Assembly: GCA_000696115.1 (NCBI GenBank)
Contig: JJOH01000097.1
Span: 124,001-188,000, forward strand
Origin: Streptomyces olindensis
GTDB taxonomy: Bacteria > Actinomycetota > Actinomycetes > Streptomycetales > Streptomycetaceae
DNA: 64,000 bases
Direction of reading: 5' to 3'
The notes beneath the pieces were generated by a model. The model was not told the DNA's origin. It saw nothing but the letters and a program-made list of their open reading frames with translations, and did not search any database. This document shows, piece after piece, positions 52,201 through 63,783 of this stretch; positions within the stretch are counted from its first letter, which is position 1, and every line of letters starts with the position of its first letter. Made by a program: the position numbers and the translations under genes.

Positions 52201-52371
52201 CCTCGGACGGAGGCCAGGACCGAGCCCGCCGAACGCGACGCCGAGCAAGTACGCAGCCGGATGGCCTCGCTCCAGCGCGGCTGGCAGCGCGGCCGCGAGG
52301 AGAACGCCGCGGGCGATGCCGCCCACAGCGGCGCAGCACGACAAGGAACGACAGAGGGGGACGGTCGATGA
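49279..52371 (+). CDS. cvnA: Conservon protein CvnA: NIT-domain sensor-kinase-like protein
   Basis: A 1030-residue membrane sensor. First helix about 12-33, extracellular helical NIT-type domain about 40-305 (EKIAYPVEDTVRVLQEERRQTLVYLAD), second helix about 312-333 (AGALGLIALLLSLFLSV), HAMP, then an ATPase domain (about 500-625) with LLENATVFSPPH (N box) and EIHDRGLGMAAEALLDAN (G box). The last 380 residues are a disordered Pro/Arg/Ser-rich tail. CvnA is the first component of the conservon signalling complex, which resembles a G-protein-coupled sensor. Its stop overlaps cvnB by four bases. The NIT-type domain suggests small-molecule sensing. Confidence 0.92.
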   Translation: MRFRGKSIRRKIVALLLVPLVSLTAIWAFATVLTGREAGDLFNVSSVVEKIAYPVEDTVRVLQEERRQTLVYLADPRASDGLAALRRSRAATDEAVGGIRENAENPDVRDAMGQDTDERLTAVLDAFDGIESLRRSVEDGTVDRSQALDLYNRLVDPCYALLANLHVVDNVELDKQYRALVNLARARELLSREDALLGSALIVGRISHAEERDISDLVAQRTLMYDVNLQLLPVAERDRYESFWKNASSAPLRVAEEAALDSGAGTPRGVTAKSWDSAAGNVLDELGTLNDQANDRYQDRVHPVAIGVIAKAVIAGALGLIALLLSLFLSVRVGRTLIRDLRQLRLEAHEASGVRLPSVMRRLSAGEQVDVETEVPRLEYDKNEMGEVGQALNTLQRAAVEAAVKQAELRAGVSEVFVNLARRSQVLLHKQLTLLDAMERRTEDTEELADLFRLDHLTTRMRRHAEGLVILSGAAPSRQWRKPVQLMDVVRAAVAEVEDYERIEVRRLPRIAVTGPAVADLTHLVAELLENATVFSPPHTAVQVLGERVANGFTLEIHDRGLGMAAEALLDANLRLAETPEFELSDTDRLGLFVVSRLAQRQNVRVSLQPSPYGGTTAVVFIPDALLTDDVPDTNGLGFRLDRPQLAKESEPQDNRRAALSQAPAPRPGLPASLLDGPVELEAPVDLDAIGDFPGAIEDEDSEHGGLFRPRHSLIRAQDEAVDRRTDTHQQAADSRGARDRTDPEDELSAPVPLPRRHTPKLVSSHGRPVTEQRSRRGKTDEETAGTGRAESGATPSLPSRRRGEDSPSGRDTGRTGPEPALPERRRTEGSPSGSASQPDAPPPLPARRRGTDSARRGIGAVGRSEERTASPAASGSGSGDRSEPSSLPRRTRRAEIASSGPDAPDRLSGISAAMPGGPVRHGTGSGAAPQETGSAGRGDAPRSTPQTPRSGTAPLPRRVRQANLAPQLKRGPEPRTEARTEPAERDAEQVRSRMASLQRGWQRGREENAAGDAAHSGAARQGTTEGDGR

Positions 52372-52802
52372 CCGCACCGAAGGCGACCGGCCACACCGCG
52401 AACGGCAAGGGGGAGCTGAACTGGCTCCTCGACGATCTCGTGGACCGCGTCGCGAGCATCCGCAAGGCCCTCGTGCTCTCCGGCGACGGGTTGCCGACAG
52501 GGTTGTCCAAGGACCTGACCAGGGAGGACAGCGAGCACCTCGCCGCCGTCGCCTCCGGGTTCCACAGCCTCGCCAAGGGGGTGGGACGCCACTTCGAGGC
52601 CGGTAACGTCCGTCAGACGGTCGTCGAGCTCGACGACGCCTTCCTGTTCGTGACGGCCGCCGGCGACGGCAGCTGCCTCGCCGTCCTCTCGGACGCCGAC
52701 TCGGACGTCGGCCAGGTCGCCTACGAGATGACACTCCTCGTGAAGCGGGTGGGTGTGCATCTGGGCGCCGCTCCGCGCACCGATCTGCCCGCAGGCGGGT
52801 AG
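52368..52802 (+). CDS. cvnB: Conservon protein CvnB: roadblock/LC7 domain protein
   Basis: A 144-residue roadblock/LC7 protein: ELNWLLDDLVDRVASIRKALVLSGDGLPTG at the start, then EHLAAVASGFHSLAKGVG and VGQVAYEMTLLVKRVG. Members dimerise and act as GTPase-activating or scaffold partners for the small GTPase CvnD. ATG overlaps the cvnA TGA. cvnC follows after nine bases. Confidence 0.94.
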   Translation: MTAPKATGHTANGKGELNWLLDDLVDRVASIRKALVLSGDGLPTGLSKDLTREDSEHLAAVASGFHSLAKGVGRHFEAGNVRQTVVELDDAFLFVTAAGDGSCLAVLSDADSDVGQVAYEMTLLVKRVGVHLGAAPRTDLPAGG

Positions 52803-52811
52803 TGGGATGAC

Positions 52812-53207
52812 ATGAGCGCTGACGGTCAGGGAAGAAGCCACTGGTTCGACGACGAGGCCGGACCGGTCGTCCGTCCGTACGCCATGACGCGCGGCCGCAC
52901 CAGCAGCCAGGGCCAGCATCGGCTGGACCTGATCGCGGTCGTGGTCACGGAACCGCACGCGGACGACCCGGAGGCCGACCACATGCTCTCCCCGGAGCAC
53001 GTGGACATCGTCGAACTGTGCCGTGACGTCCCGCAGTCGGTCGCCGAACTCGCAGCGGAACTCGACCTGCCGATCGGGGTGGTACGGGTCCTCGTCGGAG
53101 ATCTCGTGGACGCGGAATTCGTCCACGTGAACCGGCCCGTACCCCCGGCCGAACTGCCGGACGAGAGTATTCTGCGCGACGTGATCAACGGCCTCCGGGC
53201 GCTGTGA
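52812..53207 (+). CDS. cvnC: Conservon protein CvnC: DUF742 protein
   Basis: A 131-residue DUF742 protein with VVRPYAMTRGRT near the start, ELCRDVPQSVAELAAELDLPIGVVRVLVGDL (a winged-helix-like core), and the conserved end ESILRDVINGLRAL. It is the third member of the conservon complex and probably binds the membrane sensor. In a standard conservon cvnD would start immediately after; here a 3.65-kb oxoprolinase gene starts 25 bases later. Confidence 0.93.
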   Translation: MSADGQGRSHWFDDEAGPVVRPYAMTRGRTSSQGQHRLDLIAVVVTEPHADDPEADHMLSPEHVDIVELCRDVPQSVAELAAELDLPIGVVRVLVGDLVDAEFVHVNRPVPPAELPDESILRDVINGLRAL

Positions 53208-53231
53208 GCAGCGCGGAAGCGGGGTACTGAC

Positions 53232-56862
<3,631 letters not shown>

Positions 56863-56882
<20 letters not shown>

Positions 56883-57468
56883 GCGCGGCAAGCCTCCGGT
56901 CGAGCCCGTCACGCTCAAGATCCTGGTGGCCGGCGGCTTCGGCGTGGGCAAGACCACGCTCGTCGGCGCGGTCAGCGAGATCAGGCCGCTGCGCACCGAG
57001 GAACTGCTCACCGAGGCCGGGCGCCCGGTCGACGACACCAGCGGCGTGGAAGGCAAGCACACCACGACCGTGGCCATGGACTTCGGCCGCATCACCCTGC
57101 GGGAGGACCTGGTGCTGTACCTCTTCGGCACGCCCGGACAGGAGCGGTTCTGGTTCATGTGGGACGAACTCTCCGAGGGAGCGCTCGGTGCCGTCGTGCT
57201 CGCCGACACCCGACGCCTGGAGGACTGCTTCGCCGCCGTCGACTACTTCGAACGGCGCGCCATACCGTTCCTCGTCGGCGTCAACTGCTTCGAGGGCGCC
57301 CCGCGCTACCCGGTCGAGGACGTCCGCCAGGCCCTCGACCTCGACGACGGCGTACCTCTCATGATGTGCGACGCCCGCGACCGCGAGTCCGTCAAGGAAG
57401 CGCTCATCGGCGTCGTCCAGCACGCGATGGCCTACGCGGCCGACCGCCGCCAGACGGTGACCTCCTGA
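56863..57468 (+). CDS. cvnD: Conservon protein CvnD: small Ras-like GTPase
   Basis: A 201-residue GTPase. G1 is VAGGFGVGKTT (24-32), switch 2 GTPGQERFWFMWD, then LADTRRLEDCFAAVDYFE; the loop GVNCFEG stands in for NKxD, as usual in this MglA-like group. CvnD is the signalling end of the conservon. ATG at 56863 lies inside the oxoprolinase gene, with AGGAGAAGAG upstream, giving translational coupling to that gene rather than to cvnC. A strong terminator follows at 57532. Confidence 0.94.
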
Positions 57469-57513
57469 CGGCTGACGGCTGACGGCTGACGGCTGACGGC
57501 TGACCACTGACCG
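57465..57513. repeat. Seven-base tandem repeats CTGACGG
   Basis: Five perfect CTGACGG units (57465-57499) and two decayed ones follow directly, starting at the cvnD stop codon. On the minus strand the array is read through by the frameshifted glpK extension, giving the repeated SAVSRQP. Confidence 0.85.
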
Positions 57514-57531
57514 GTGCCGACCGGCGGGCAC

Positions 57532-57563
57532 GGCCCGTACCCCCGCCGACGGGGGTACGGGCC
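57532..57563. terminator. Bidirectional terminator between cvnD and glpK
   Basis: A perfect 14-bp stem (57532-57545 with 57550-57563) closed by a CCGA tetraloop lies between the convergent operons. Confidence 0.9.
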
Positions 57564-57595
57564 GCAGTCGGAAACGGCCCTCCACGCGCGCGTGG

Positions 57596-59117
57596 TCAGC
57601 TGTCGCCGTCCTCCTCCCAGCCGAAGCTCCGCTCCACGGCCTTGCGCCAGTTGTGGTGCTCGCGGTCCCGCACCGACGCGTCCATGGACGGCGTCCACTC
57701 GACGTCCTTCTGCCCAGTGCGCCTTGAGTTCGTCCAGGTCGTTCCACACACCGGTGGCCAGACCGGCCGCGTACGCGGCGCCCAGGCAGGTGGTCTCGGA
57801 GACCTTGGGCCGCACCACGGGCACGTCGAGCACGTCCGACTGGTGCTGCATGAGCAGGTTGTTCTTCGTCATGCCGCCGTCGACCTTCAGGGTGGTGATG
57901 TGCACCCCGGAGTCCTGGTACATGGCGTCCACGACCTCGCGCGTCTGCCAGCTCGTCGCCTCCAGCACCGCGCGGGCGAGGTGCGCCTTCGTGACGTACC
58001 GGGTGAGGCCGGTGACCACGCCACGCGCGTCGGAGCGCCAGTACGGCGCGAACAGGCCGGAGAACGCCGGCACGATGTACGCGCCGCCGTTGTCCTCCAC
58101 GCTCGCCGCCAGGGGCTCGATCTCGTCGGCGGTGCGGATGATGCCGAGCTGGTCGCGGAACCACTGCACGAGCGCGCCCGTTATGGCTATCGACCCCTCC
58201 AGACAGTAGATCGGCGCCTCACTGCCGATCTTGTACCCCATGGTCGTCAGCAGGCCGCTCTTCGACGGCACCGGGCGGTTGCCCGTGTTGAGCAGCAGGA
58301 AGCTTCCCGTGCCGTACGTGTTCTTCGCCGTGCCCACGTCGTAGCAGGCCTGCCCGAACACGGCCGCCTGCTGGTCGCCCAGCGCGGAGGCCACGGGGAC
58401 GCCGGCGAGCTGGCCGACAGCGGTGCCGTACACCTCGGCGGAGGACTTGATCTCGGGCAGCATGGCCTCCGGAATGTTCATCGCCGAGAGGATCGAGGAG
58501 TCCCACTGGAGGGTCTCCAGGTTCATCAGCATGGTCCGGCCGGCGTTGGTGACGTCGGTGACGTGCTGCCCGCCGTCCGTGCCGCCGGTGAGGTTCCAGA
58601 TCAGCCACGAGTCCATGGTGCCGAAGGCGATCTCACCGCGTTCGGCACGCGCCCGCAGGTCGGGCACGTTGTCGAGCAGCCAGGCCGCCTTGGGCCCGGA
58701 GAAGTAGGTGGCCAGCGGCAGCCCCGTCTGCTCGCGGAAACGGTCCTGCCCGTCCGATCCGCCCAGCTGGTTGCAGAGCGCCGCCGTCCGCGTGTCCTGC
58801 CAGACGATGGCGTTGTGCACCGGCTTGCCCGTCGCGCGGTCCCACAGGAGGGTCGTCTCCCGCTGGTTGGTGATCCCCATCGCGCTCAGCTGGTCGGCCC
58901 GCAGTCCGGCCTTGGCGATCGCCCCGGCGACCACCGCCTGGGTCTTGGACCAGATCTCGGTGGCGTCGTGCTCCACCCAGCCCGGCTTGGGAAAGATCTG
59001 GCGGTGCTCGCGCTGGTCGACGGCGACGATCGCGCCGTCCTGGTTGAAGACGATGCAGCGGCTCGACGTGGTGCCCTGGTCGATCGCTGCGACGTACTTC
59101 TCGGCGTTGTCCGTCAT
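57596..59117 (-). CDS. glpK: Glycerol kinase, with a one-base frameshift near the C-terminus
   Basis: Glycerol kinase phosphorylates glycerol to glycerol 3-phosphate. Family marks are AIDQGTTSSRCIVF, ITNQRETTLLWDRATGKP, IVWQDTRTA, GYKIGSEAPIYCLEGSIA and DGGMTKNNLLMQ. At about 57713 (a GGG run on the coding strand) the reading frame changes. Deleting one G restores the normal end, KDVEWTPSMDA... to GWEEDGDS with a TGA at 57596, total about 506 residues. As written, the frame instead runs on to 57432, giving 561 residues with a repeat-encoded tail. ATG at 59117 is preceded by glpF 19 bases upstream. The shift may be a real mutation or a sequencing error; coordinates given are for the restored gene. 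Confidence 0.88.
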
Positions 59118-59136
59118 GAGTACCCCTCGGGCTGGT

Positions 59137-59934
59137 TCAGAAGGCTGCGTTGTAGATGAGGCCACCCAGCAATCCACCGATCAGTGGGCCGGCGACCGGG
59201 ATCCACGAGTAGCCCCAGTCGGACGTTCCCTTGTTCGGGATCGGCAGGACGGCGTGCACGATGCGGGGACCGAGGTCACGCGCCGGGTTGATGGCATAGC
59301 CCGTGGGACCACCCAGGGAGAGGCCGATGCCGACGACCAGGAGGGCGACCAGCAGGATCGCGATGCCGGATCCGTAGATGCCTTCGGCCTGTCCCGCGAT
59401 CTGACCGATGCCGATGCCCTCGACGTGCCGGTTGTCGCCGACCAGGGCGAGGATGGGCAGGACCAGGGCGATGGTGGCGAGGATCTCGGTGACGAGGTTG
59501 GCCACCGGGTTCCGGATCTCTGGGATCGTGGAGAAGATCCCGAGTGTCGGAACCGGTTCGTCGAGGGTGCCCTCGGTCGTGCCGGTCTGCCGCACGTTGG
59601 CCCGGAACTGGGCGAAGTAGACCAGGTAGCAGAGGATGGCCCCGATCATGGCGCCGGCCAGCTGCCCCAGCAGGTAGACCCAGACCTTGCTCCACACACC
59701 GGTGTCGACGGCGAGGCCGAAGGTGACGGCCGGGTTGAGGTGCCCTCCGGAGAGGGGAGCGGCGGTGTACGCGCCTGCCAGCACGCCGAAGCCCCAGCCG
59801 AACGCGATCACCACCCACCCGGCGGCTCGTGCCTTCGAGAATCTGAGGGTGACGGCGGCGCACACACCGGCGCCGAACAGGATCAGGATCGCCGTGCCGA
59901 TCATCTCGCCGACGAAGATGTCTACGTTGCTCAT
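59137..59934 (-). CDS. glpF: Glycerol facilitator (MIP family)
   Basis: A 265-residue aquaglyceroporin with six membrane helices. The two half-helix motifs are GGHLNPAVTFG and GYAINPARDLGPR; the Asp after the second NPAR is the mark of glycerol-conducting members. It allows passive glycerol entry, which glpK then traps. ATG follows GGAGCC. It is the first gene of the glpF-glpK pair; no glpD follows within the window. In S. coelicolor the equivalent operon is controlled by GylR, but no gylR gene is next to this copy. Confidence 0.93.
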   Translation of the reverse strand: MSNVDIFVGEMIGTAILILFGAGVCAAVTLRFSKARAAGWVVIAFGWGFGVLAGAYTAAPLSGGHLNPAVTFGLAVDTGVWSKVWVYLLGQLAGAMIGAILCYLVYFAQFRANVRQTGTTEGTLDEPVPTLGIFSTIPEIRNPVANLVTEILATIALVLPILALVGDNRHVEGIGIGQIAGQAEGIYGSGIAILLVALLVVGIGLSLGGPTGYAINPARDLGPRIVHAVLPIPNKGTSDWGYSWIPVAGPLIGGLLGGLIYNAAF

Positions 59935-60793
59935 GGCGGCTCCTAGGCCCCGGCCCGGGACGATCCGCCCCGGTCCTCATGTGCAGGATGCGTTTTCCCA
60001 TGGCTACTTCAGCCGGAGGCAGGGGGTCCCGCGCCCCGCCCGGCATCCGTGACGAGCGTGCCGTCGCAGCCGAATCGCCCGTGGGGGAAGGGGCCTTGGC
60101 GCAGGCGCGTTCACGCGCCGCAGTGCCGGATTACGCCGAGTATGTACGGCGATGTCGACTGACACCGGAAGTGTTCACCGGCACCCAAAGGGCGTCAAGG
60201 TGGCCGACCGCAACGGTTGACGGCCATGTGACGGCCGCCCGGGATCCTGCCGGGCCGGGTGGCCGGTTGCACGGCCGCGGCGATACCCGGTCGGGTCATT
60301 GTTCAGATCTGGGTCGGACCCGCGCGGGCCTTGGTGCGCCGCGCGAGGCATGACGGATGGTGTCCGGCCTCCGCTGAGCTCCGCCTTCGGCGGCTGCCCA
60401 GCCGCACCTGACTCCTCGCTTGTGTCCAGGATCTACCTGACCTGCCGGTTTCTCAACCGGACCAGCGGAGGCCCGCTGACGGCCGCCGTACGGGGGCCTG
60501 GCGGCCAGGTTCCCGGCGCCCGGGTGCCGCCTCCGACAGCGCAGCCGACCGCGTGTGCCGAGCCCCCCGGAGTCCCGCGGAGCCCCGCCGGAAACCTTGC
60601 CCGCTCGCCCCCTGAGGCCGTTGCGAGCGGCGCAGGACCCGGGCTTGCCTCTCCGGCCCCACGCGGCTCTGCAAGCGGCTCAGAGGCTTTTCCGTTCCAT
60701 ACGGCCGGGCGGGCGCTGAACGCACCCAGCCTCCATGGCCCTGCGAGCGGGAGACCCCGCCGGAAGGCCCCCCGGCCCCGCAACACTGCCCTG
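59935..60793. other. 860-base region without a convincing gene
   Basis: This region lies between glpF and the EAL/GGDEF gene. Open frames on both strands have atypical composition and no family signature. It must contain the glpF promoter. A perfect palindrome GGCGCGT-TC-ACGCGCC at 60104-60119 is the best operator candidate. I see no RNA gene or mobile-element trace. Confidence 0.55.
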
Positions 60794-62473
60794 TCAGCCC
60801 CCACCCGGTTCCCCCACACCACACCCCGCCGGTGCCGGTTCGGATCCCCGCCGGGTCTCGTGGCCGGGCAGGCCCGCGCGTCCCAGCACCCAACTCGCCC
60901 CGTGCAACGCCTTCGCCGCCTTCTTCAGCGGTGCCAGGCAGGCCGCCGCCTGCCGGTGGTCCGCCACGCTGCCCGGAGCGCACAGCACTGTCGCGAGCGA
61001 CAGCGTGACCGGGCGCCCGCCCGCCGACCAGGGCGCGTCCAGCACGGAGGCCACCAGCGGATCGAGACCGTCCGGATCGGCCAGGACCAGGAAGTCGTCC
61101 CCGCCGATGTGCCCCACGCGCGCCCCGTCCGTGGCGGCCTGCTGGAGTGCTCGGCCCACGGCCCGGATCAGCTCGTCGCCCGCCGCGAAACCGGCCCCGT
61201 CGTTGACCTGCTTGAAGTGGTCGACGTCCAGCCAGCTCAACGCGAACGCCCGACCGGCAGCGATGCGCCGGTCCACCTCACCGGTGATCGCGTCCGAGCC
61301 GGGCAGACGCGTCAGCGGATTGAGCCCGGCCGCCTCCTCCACCCGCGTCTCGGCCAGCGCGCGCACGAGGTCCGCGAGCCGTACGACGCCCACGCACCGC
61401 CCGTACTCGTCCACCACGGCCACGTCGTCGGACGTACGGTCCCGTCCGCCGACCGCCACCACGTCCAGCACCTCCCAGGCCGTCGCGTCGATGCCCACCG
61501 TCCGCGGCGGGTCGCCGAGCTTGGCCGCGGGCCGGTCGGCGTACAGGGCGTGTCCGTAGCGCCCCGACATCGACAGCAGGAAGCGGGACCGGTGCACCGA
61601 CCGGACCGGTACCCCCGCGGTGTCCACGAGCAGCACTCCGGACACGTCCGGCGAGCCGGTCAGCAGTGCACGCACCTGCCCCGCGGACGCCGTGGCGGGC
61701 AGCAGGGCGGCGGGCCGCACGAACTCCCGTACCGACGGTCCGGACCGGGGCATCGTCATGTCGCCGGGGGAGCGGGGCGGAACGTAGACGTCCGCGGCGG
61801 GCAGCCGGGCCGGCGGCGCGAAGAGCTCGCCCTGTGCCAGCTGCGCTCCGGCCGCCGATGCCGCCGCGCACTGCCCTTCGGTCTCCACGCCCTCGACGGC
61901 CAGGAGCGCTCCCAGCTCGTCGCACAGCGTCCGCATCGACCGCACCACCGCAGGCCGCGCCAGCAGCGACGCGTCCAGCTTCACAAGGCCGGGCGCCATG
62001 TCCGACAGCAGCCGCAAGGGCACGTCCCCGTCCCCGACGCCGTCCGCGCAGATCCGGAAGCCCTGGCCGCGCAGCGTGGCGACCGCCTCCAGCAGCCCCG
62101 GTTGCGGCACGTGCGTGTACGGCGGACAGACGTCGATCGTCACCTCCCACGGCAGCCGCCCCGCCTCGCGCACGGCGTCGTGCAGGGAGGGGAGACCGCC
62201 GAGGTCGGCCAGGGTGCCGGCGAACACGTTGACGAACAGCGGGAGCAGGGTCTCCTTGCGCACCGCCGCACGGACCGCCGACACCGCCAGCCGGCAGTCG
62301 AGTTCGGGATCCCGACGGGCTTCGGCCAGGATGTCGCCGGTCTCCGGGCGGGCGAGTATCTCCAGTCCCGCGACCACTCCGGTCGTCAGGTTGACCACCG
62401 GTTGGAAGGCGAAGCGGAGAGTATCCGTCCAGGAGCGCACGGGAGCATGATGACTCCACCGGCGCACGCTCAA
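60794..62473 (-). CDS. EAL-CBS-GGDEF protein with degenerate catalytic motifs
   Basis: About 559 residues, soluble. EAL-type domain first (about 15-235): GLEILARP stands for EAL, VNVFAGTL and LVKLDAS and AVEGVETE are kept, but the DDFG-type segment reads ADGVGDGD and the metal-binding glutamate after NV is not evident, so phosphodiesterase activity is doubtful. A CBS pair follows (about 260-375, VLLVDTAGVPVRSVHRS, VVDEYGRCVGVVRLADL). The GGDEF domain (about 390-530) has LSWLDVDHFKQVND and HIGGDDFLVL, with Asp for Glu. Likely a c-di-GMP receptor or regulator. Start uncertain: TTG 62473, GTG 62467 or GTG 62440. Confidence 0.82.
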   Translation of the reverse strand: MSVRRWSHHAPVRSWTDTLRFAFQPVVNLTTGVVAGLEILARPETGDILAEARRDPELDCRLAVSAVRAAVRKETLLPLFVNVFAGTLADLGGLPSLHDAVREAGRLPWEVTIDVCPPYTHVPQPGLLEAVATLRGQGFRICADGVGDGDVPLRLLSDMAPGLVKLDASLLARPAVVRSMRTLCDELGALLAVEGVETEGQCAAASAAGAQLAQGELFAPPARLPAADVYVPPRSPGDMTMPRSGPSVREFVRPAALLPATASAGQVRALLTGSPDVSGVLLVDTAGVPVRSVHRSRFLLSMSGRYGHALYADRPAAKLGDPPRTVGIDATAWEVLDVVAVGGRDRTSDDVAVVDEYGRCVGVVRLADLVRALAETRVEEAAGLNPLTRLPGSDAITGEVDRRIAAGRAFALSWLDVDHFKQVNDGAGFAAGDELIRAVGRALQQAATDGARVGHIGGDDFLVLADPDGLDPLVASVLDAPWSAGGRPVTLSLATVLCAPGSVADHRQAAACLAPLKKAAKALHGASWVLGRAGLPGHETRRGSEPAPAGCGVGEPGGG

Positions 62474-62592
62474 GCCCAGTTCATGAGACGTTCACGCAGG
62501 ATTCCGGAGCGGTCACACAGCGTATGGCCATGGCCCGGCACGGCCGCATGACCTGCACGGGCAGATGGTTCGTCCAGCCTCCGCAGAGCGGT

Positions 62593-63783
62593 TCACCGCA
62601 CGGCGATCACCGCCGACCCGTGCCCGAAGAGCCCCTGGTTCGCGCTGAGGCCGACGCGCGCTCCCGCCACCTGCCGGTCACCGGCCTTGCCTCTCAATTG
62701 CCAGGCCAGCTCACACACCTGGGCTATCGCCTGGGCCGGAACCGCCTCTCCGAAGGAGGCCAGCCCACCGCTGACGTTCACCGGTATCCGACCGCCCAGG
62801 GTCGTCGCCCCGTCGCGCAGCAGCTTCACGCCCTCGCCCTCACCGCACAGCCCCAGGTCTTCGTACCACTGCAGCTCAAGGGCGGTGGACAGGTCATAGA
62901 CCTCGGCCAGCGACAGGTCCTCCGGCCCGAGGCCGGCCTCGTCGTAGGCCGCCTGGGCGATCGATGTCCGGAACGTCTGCCCGGGCGGGTCCACCGCCAC
63001 CGCGGAGTCCGTGGCGATGTCCGGCAGGTCCAGCACGGTGTTGGGGTAACGCGGGGTCACCGTGGAGACGGCCCGGATCCGCACCGGCTCCGTGTGACCG
63101 TGCCGCCGCGCGTACTCCAGGCTCGACAGCACCAGGGCCGCACCGCCGTCGGAGGTGGCGCAGATGTCGAGCAGCCGCAGCGGATCGGCGACGACGGCGG
63201 AGGCGGCGACCTCCTCGGCGGTGACGCGGCCGCGGTAGCGGGCGTTCGGGTTGAGTGCTCCCATCGCCGCGTTCTTCACCTTCACCTGAGCGAAGTCCTC
63301 CGGCGTGTCTCCGTGCACAGCCATGCGTCTGCGGGCGTACAGCCCGAAGTAGACCGGGTTCGTCGCCCCGAGGACGCGGAAGCGCAGCCAGTCGGGATCG
63401 TCGGGCCGATCGCCGCCCGCAGGGCGAAAGAACCCCTTGGGAGCGGCATCTGCGCCGACCACGAGCACCACATCGGCGAGCCCGGCGAGGATCTGGGCCC
63501 GCGCGGTGTCGACGGCCTGTGCCCCGGAGGCGCACGCCGCGTACACGCTCGCGACCCGGGCCCCTTGCCAACCCAGTGCTTTCGCGAACGTCGCTCCCGC
63601 CACGTATCCCGGGTAGCCGCCCCGCACCGTGTCGGCGCCGACGATCGAGCCGACGTCCCGCCAGTCCAGCCCGGCGTCGGCCAGGGCCGCGCGGGCGGCT
63701 GCCACGCCGTACTCGACGAAGCTCCGCCCCCACTTGCCCCACGGGTGCATGCCCGCGCCGAGCACCGCCACTTCGCCTGTCAC
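62593..63783 (-). CDS. Thiolase-like lipid-transfer protein (acetyl-CoA acetyltransferase family)
   Basis: A 396-residue thiolase-fold protein. The nucleophile lies in SVYAACASGAQAVDTA; later blocks are EVYDLSTALELQWYEDLG, NVSGGLASFGEAVPA and GLSANQGLFGHGSAVIAV with the catalytic histidine region. This SCP-x/Ltp-type group, paired with a DUF35 protein, cleaves or condenses steroid- or fatty-acyl-CoA side chains. GTG at 63783 overlaps the upstream stop (GTGA) and is preferred over the open frame to 63822. Confidence 0.87.
   Translation of the reverse strand: MTGEVAVLGAGMHPWGKWGRSFVEYGVAAARAALADAGLDWRDVGSIVGADTVRGGYPGYVAGATFAKALGWQGARVASVYAACASGAQAVDTARAQILAGLADVVLVVGADAAPKGFFRPAGGDRPDDPDWLRFRVLGATNPVYFGLYARRRMAVHGDTPEDFAQVKVKNAAMGALNPNARYRGRVTAEEVAASAVVADPLRLLDICATSDGGAALVLSSLEYARRHGHTEPVRIRAVSTVTPRYPNTVLDLPDIATDSAVAVDPPGQTFRTSIAQAAYDEAGLGPEDLSLAEVYDLSTALELQWYEDLGLCGEGEGVKLLRDGATTLGGRIPVNVSGGLASFGEAVPAQAIAQVCELAWQLRGKAGDRQVAGARVGLSANQGLFGHGSAVIAVR

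Noticed and set aside
57432..57595. Extended C-terminus of glpK as a real domain
   Set aside because: The residues come from a terminator and tandem repeats read in the wrong frame; the normal GlpK end is present one base out of frame.
60433..60822. 129-codon minus-strand frame beside the EAL/GGDEF gene
   Set aside because: Low-complexity Gly/Ala/Pro/Arg translation that overlaps the end of the EAL gene; no ribosome-binding site.
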